DNA of 64,000 bases. Source: Bradyrhizobium erythrophlei. GTDB lineage: Bacteria; Pseudomonadota; Alphaproteobacteria; Rhizobiales; Xanthobacteraceae. The DNA lies in NCBI RefSeq assembly GCF_900129425.1, contig NZ_LT670817.1, positions 4,588,001-4,652,000 on the forward strand, written 5' to 3'. The notes beneath the pieces were generated by a model. The model saw nothing but the letters and a program-made list of their open reading frames with translations, did no database searches and was not told where the DNA came from. Position numbers and translations under genes: made by a program. Shown here piece by piece: positions 59,914 through 64,000 of the stretch (position 1 is the stretch's first letter; every line of letters starts with the position of its first letter).

Positions 59914-61989
59914 TCATTCCGCCGCCGTCAGCATTTGCGCGGAGGCCAGGCGGGAGCATTCCGCCATGACCGCCGAGGCGCGTGCGATCGGATTGGTCAG
60001 GTAAAAATCTTCAACCGAAGCCTTGAACGGCGCCTTCTCGACGCTCCCCCCTCTGCCAGCGAGCTTCTTGATGTCGCCCGCGTCGCCGGTTTCGATCCGG
60101 TCGAGGCGCATCAGATGTGGCACAGCCTTGAACATCGCCTGCCGCAAGGCCGGAAGCGAATCGTAGGGCAGCTTCTTTCCCATCACATCCGACAGCGCGC
60201 GGATGATCGCCCAGTCCTCGCGCGCCTCTCCCGGCGGAAACGCCGCGCGGCTGGCCATCTGTACCCGGCCTTCGGTGTTGACGTAGATGCCGGATTTTTC
60301 CGTATAGGCCGCCCCAGGCAGGATCACGTCGGCGCGATGGGCTCCGCGGTCGCCATGGGTGCCGATATAAACCACGAAGGTACCATCCGGCACCGTGATC
60401 TCATCGGCGCCGAGCAAAAATAGCACGTCGAGCGTGCCGAACGTCGTCATCAGCGCCGTGCTCAAGCCGCCGGCCCCGCCGGCAAAGCCGATATCGAGCG
60501 CGCCGACGCGCGATGCCGTATCCTGCAGCACGCCGAAGCCGTTCCAACCGTCCTTGATCGCGCCGAAATCCAACGCGAGTTTGGCCGCGAGCGCGAGAAC
60601 CGCCGGCCCATCGTGCCGCGCAGCCGCAGCCGCTCCGACCAGCACGATTGGATTTTTCGCCCCCTTCAGCACATCCGCGAAGGAATGCTTGCCGGCGGCA
60701 AGGTCGCTGAGCGTATCCGTGCCCGCGCCGAGATGGTCGTAGGTATAGGTGAGGTCGGCCTTGGCGCCGATCAGACCGACCTTGAGCTGGCCGCTACGCC
60801 AGCGCTTGCGGATGCGCGCGTTGAGAACGGCAGCCTCCTTGCGCGGATTGGAACCCACGATCAGAAGCGCGTCGGCCTGCTCGATGCCGGCGATACCGGG
60901 ATTGAAGATATAGGAGGCGCGACCGGCTTTCGCGTCGAAGGCGTCACCGCCCTGGACCGCGAGATTGACCGAACCGCATTTCGCCAGCAGCTCCTTGAGG
61001 GCGAACATTTCTTCCACCGCGGCGAGGTCGCCGGCGATGGCGCCGATCCGCTTGCCGTCGATCCGGCCGGCCTTCGCGGCAATCGCTTCAAATGCCTCGG
61101 GCCATGACGCCGCGCGAAGCTGGCCGTTTTCCCTGATATAGGGCCGGTCAAGCCGCTGTGTGCGCAGGCCGTCGACGACATGCCGGGTCTTGTCGGAAAT
61201 CCACTCCTCGTTCACCGCCTCGTTGACCCGGGGCAGGATCCGCATCACCTCGCGACCGCGGGTATCGACCCGGATCGCCGAGCCGACGCCGTCCATGACA
61301 TCTATCGACTGGGTCTTGCCGAGTTCCCAGGGCCGCGCGGCGAAGGCGTACGGCTTCGAGGTCAATGCACCCACCGGGCAGATATCGACCAGATTGCCCT
61401 GCAGTTCCGAAGTCAGTGCCGACTCCAGATAGGTGGTGATTTCCATGTCCTCGCCGCGGCCGGTCGCGCCGATCTCCGGCACGCCGCAGACTTCGGCGGC
61501 GAAACGGACACAGCGCGTGCACTGGATGCAGCGGTTCATCGAGGTCTTGACCAGCGCGCCCAGATACTTGTCCTCGACCGCGCGCTTGTTTTCGGCGAAG
61601 CGGCTGGTGTCAACGCCGTAGCCCATCGCCTGATCCTGCAGGTCGCACTCGCCGCCCTGATCGCAGATGGGGCAATCCAGCGGATGGTTGATCAGCAAGA
61701 ATTCCATCACGCCTTCGCGCGCCTTCTTCACCATCGGCGAGCGGGTCAGGATTTCCGGCGGCTCGCCCTTCGGACCGGGACGGCAGTCGCGAACGCCCCA
61801 GGCGCAACTTGCGACCGGCTTCGGGCCACCCTTCACCTCAACGAGGCACATCCGGCAATTGCCGGCGATCGACAGCCGCTGGTGGTAGCAAAAGCGCGGA
61901 ATTTCGGCGCCCGCGGCCTCGCACGCCTGCAGCAGCGTATATTCGGCCGGGACATCGATCTCTTTGCCATCGACGATGAGTTTGGTCAT
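59914..61989 (-). CDS. nuoG: NADH-quinone oxidoreductase subunit G
   Basis: This 691-residue protein has an N-terminal 2Fe-2S domain (CEAAGAEIPRFCYHQRLSIA, then GNCRMC) and the HxxxCxxC-type cluster around HPLDCPICDQGGECDLQD. Two 4Fe-4S clusters follow (NRCIQCTRCVRFAAEVCG and later Cys near DICPVGALTSKPYAF). The C-terminal molybdopterin-like domain is inactive, as in complex I generally. The length matches the short alphaproteobacterial/mitochondrial form rather than the 900-residue E. coli one. Confidence 0.94.
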   Translation of the reverse strand: MTKLIVDGKEIDVPAEYTLLQACEAAGAEIPRFCYHQRLSIAGNCRMCLVEVKGGPKPVASCAWGVRDCRPGPKGEPPEILTRSPMVKKAREGVMEFLLINHPLDCPICDQGGECDLQDQAMGYGVDTSRFAENKRAVEDKYLGALVKTSMNRCIQCTRCVRFAAEVCGVPEIGATGRGEDMEITTYLESALTSELQGNLVDICPVGALTSKPYAFAARPWELGKTQSIDVMDGVGSAIRVDTRGREVMRILPRVNEAVNEEWISDKTRHVVDGLRTQRLDRPYIRENGQLRAASWPEAFEAIAAKAGRIDGKRIGAIAGDLAAVEEMFALKELLAKCGSVNLAVQGGDAFDAKAGRASYIFNPGIAGIEQADALLIVGSNPRKEAAVLNARIRKRWRSGQLKVGLIGAKADLTYTYDHLGAGTDTLSDLAAGKHSFADVLKGAKNPIVLVGAAAAARHDGPAVLALAAKLALDFGAIKDGWNGFGVLQDTASRVGALDIGFAGGAGGLSTALMTTFGTLDVLFLLGADEITVPDGTFVVYIGTHGDRGAHRADVILPGAAYTEKSGIYVNTEGRVQMASRAAFPPGEAREDWAIIRALSDVMGKKLPYDSLPALRQAMFKAVPHLMRLDRIETGDAGDIKKLAGRGGSVEKAPFKASVEDFYLTNPIARASAVMAECSRLASAQMLTAAE

Positions 61990-61996
61990 TGCTGTC

Positions 61997-62484
61997 TCAA
62001 GTCTTTCCCAGCTTGCAGTCAGCGCTGGCGGTCTTCATGGACGCCTTCACCCATTGCTGAGTGTCGGCATTGTAGGTTTCGAGATAGGCCGGCTCGGCCC
62101 TGGACTTCTCGCACAAAAACGGCAGATGCGGCTTCAGATCGTAATCGCAGGAGGCCAGCCACTCGTTCCGGTCGGCGAAGGCGGCGGTCGCCTCCTCGCA
62201 TGCATAGAGAAAATAGGAGACGAAGTTCTCGTATTGAACCTGGTCGTCGCGGGGGCCAGCCTTGATCGCATCGTAGTCCGGCAACGAGAATTTAGGATTT
62301 TTGAACGCCAGATCAGTGTAGCCGAGAAACGCCTGCCGGGCGCTGACCGCGCGATTGTTGGAGCCGATTTCGTTGATCTGAAACAGGATGGCAGCGAAGC
62401 CAAGCAGTGCCACGCTCGCCTGCGCCATCTGCGCCAGCGTTCCGTATTTCTGCCACCAGAAGATGCTCGGTTGCCCCATCAGCA

Positions 62485-62485
<1 letters not shown>
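61997..62485 (-). CDS. Unknown membrane-anchored protein between nuoF and nuoG
   Basis: This 162-residue protein starts MLMGQPSIFWWQKYGTLAQM at ATG 62485, sharing bases with the nuoF stop; a GTG one codon earlier would also overlap. It has one membrane helix (about 20-38, ASVALLGFAAILFQINEIG). The remaining 125 residues are soluble with Trp, Tyr and Cys (ACEEATAAF, SCDYDLKPHLPFLC, ADCKLGKT), four or so Cys in all. It resembles DUF4760-like anchored proteins but I do not recognise it firmly. It is not a known complex I subunit, yet is embedded in the operon. Confidence 0.65.
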
Positions 62486-63810
<1,325 letters not shown>

Positions 63811-63831
63811 GACTTGAAGCTTCCTCGGGGG

Positions 63832-63996
63832 TCAGCGATTGGACTGCATGTAGGCGAGGCCTGCGGCGCAGCCGCCGAAAGCCAGCGCCCACAACAGGCT
63901 CGTATCGAGCGACGCACTCATTCCGTAGCGCTGCAGCAGAAAAATGAATGCTGCGGCCGCCAGGGTATGCAGTGCGATATAGCGCCAGTTTTTCAT
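63832..63996 (-). CDS. 54-residue membrane protein upstream of nuoF
   Basis: This small protein starts MKNWRYIALHTLAAAAFIFL at ATG 63996 and ends AGLAYMQSNR. Two hydrophobic segments (7-22 and 33-50) suggest two membrane helices. It ends 21 bp before the nuoF start on the same strand, with GGGG-type ribosome-site sequence in between, so it should be on the nuo transcript. I do not recognise it as a standard complex I subunit. Confidence 0.6.
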   Translation of the reverse strand: MKNWRYIALHTLAAAAFIFLLQRYGMSASLDTSLLWALAFGGCAAGLAYMQSNR

Positions 63997-64000
63997 CGCA

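Overview
The window reads as chromosome of a Bradyrhizobium-type alphaproteobacterium (Nitrobacteraceae). It is GC-rich, has three tandem DUF3551 secreted proteins, two kinds of interspersed palindromic repeat that I recall from Bradyrhizobium/Rhodopseudomonas genomes, and the usual alphaproteobacterial order of the lipid A, dnaE and nuo loci. Nearly all genes lie on the minus strand, so transcription runs mainly from right to left.

1-8.43 kb is the right end of an integrated phage-like element. Reading from its edge: a tyrosine integrase, two small unknown proteins, an AlpA-like regulator, a terminator, a TSCPD-domain protein, a PC4-like ssDNA-binding protein, a RepA-like AAA ATPase, an 826-bp region with helically phased repeats and a perfect inverted repeat, HTH and ribbon-helix-helix regulators, a chain of stop/start-overlapped small genes, and a terminase small subunit cut by the window edge. 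The element lies inside comEC. The comEC reading frame is normal up to its first conserved competence-domain motif and then runs into element DNA.

8.4-15.6 kb holds the comEC 5' part, three small genes, and glnS and gltX (divergent), followed by gltA. 15.6-30.8 kb is one long minus-strand envelope and translation block: rpsB-tsf-pyrH-frr-uppS-cdsA-dxr-rseP-bamA-lpxD-fabZ-lpxA-lpxI-lpxB. It links translation, isoprenoid and phospholipid precursors, outer-membrane assembly and lipid A synthesis. Next come a DUF1186/SEC-C protein, dnaE, small genes with the DUF3551 trio, lolD-lolE and proS.

40.9-49 kb is an accessory block between proS and the DUF1467-mce-rnj-birA-nuoN run. It has a copper-handling cluster (CopC-CopD fusion, YcnI/DUF1775, PCuAC, TonB-dependent receptor, DUF2946). 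Beside it lies a graveyard: the 3' ends of a nikR-like gene and of a second TonB receptor face each other across a deletion joint, with a possible globin scrap and a frameshifted small gene nearby. 49-64 kb carries mce, RNase J, birA and the complex I operon nuoF-G-H-I-J-K-L-M-N, with an extra unknown membrane gene between nuoF and nuoG and a 54-residue membrane protein upstream of nuoF.

The items most worth a second look are the comEC-disrupting element with its phased repeats beside a RepA-like ATPase, the decayed divergent nikR/receptor pair, the alternative hairpins ahead of lpxD, and the His-rich loop in NuoL.
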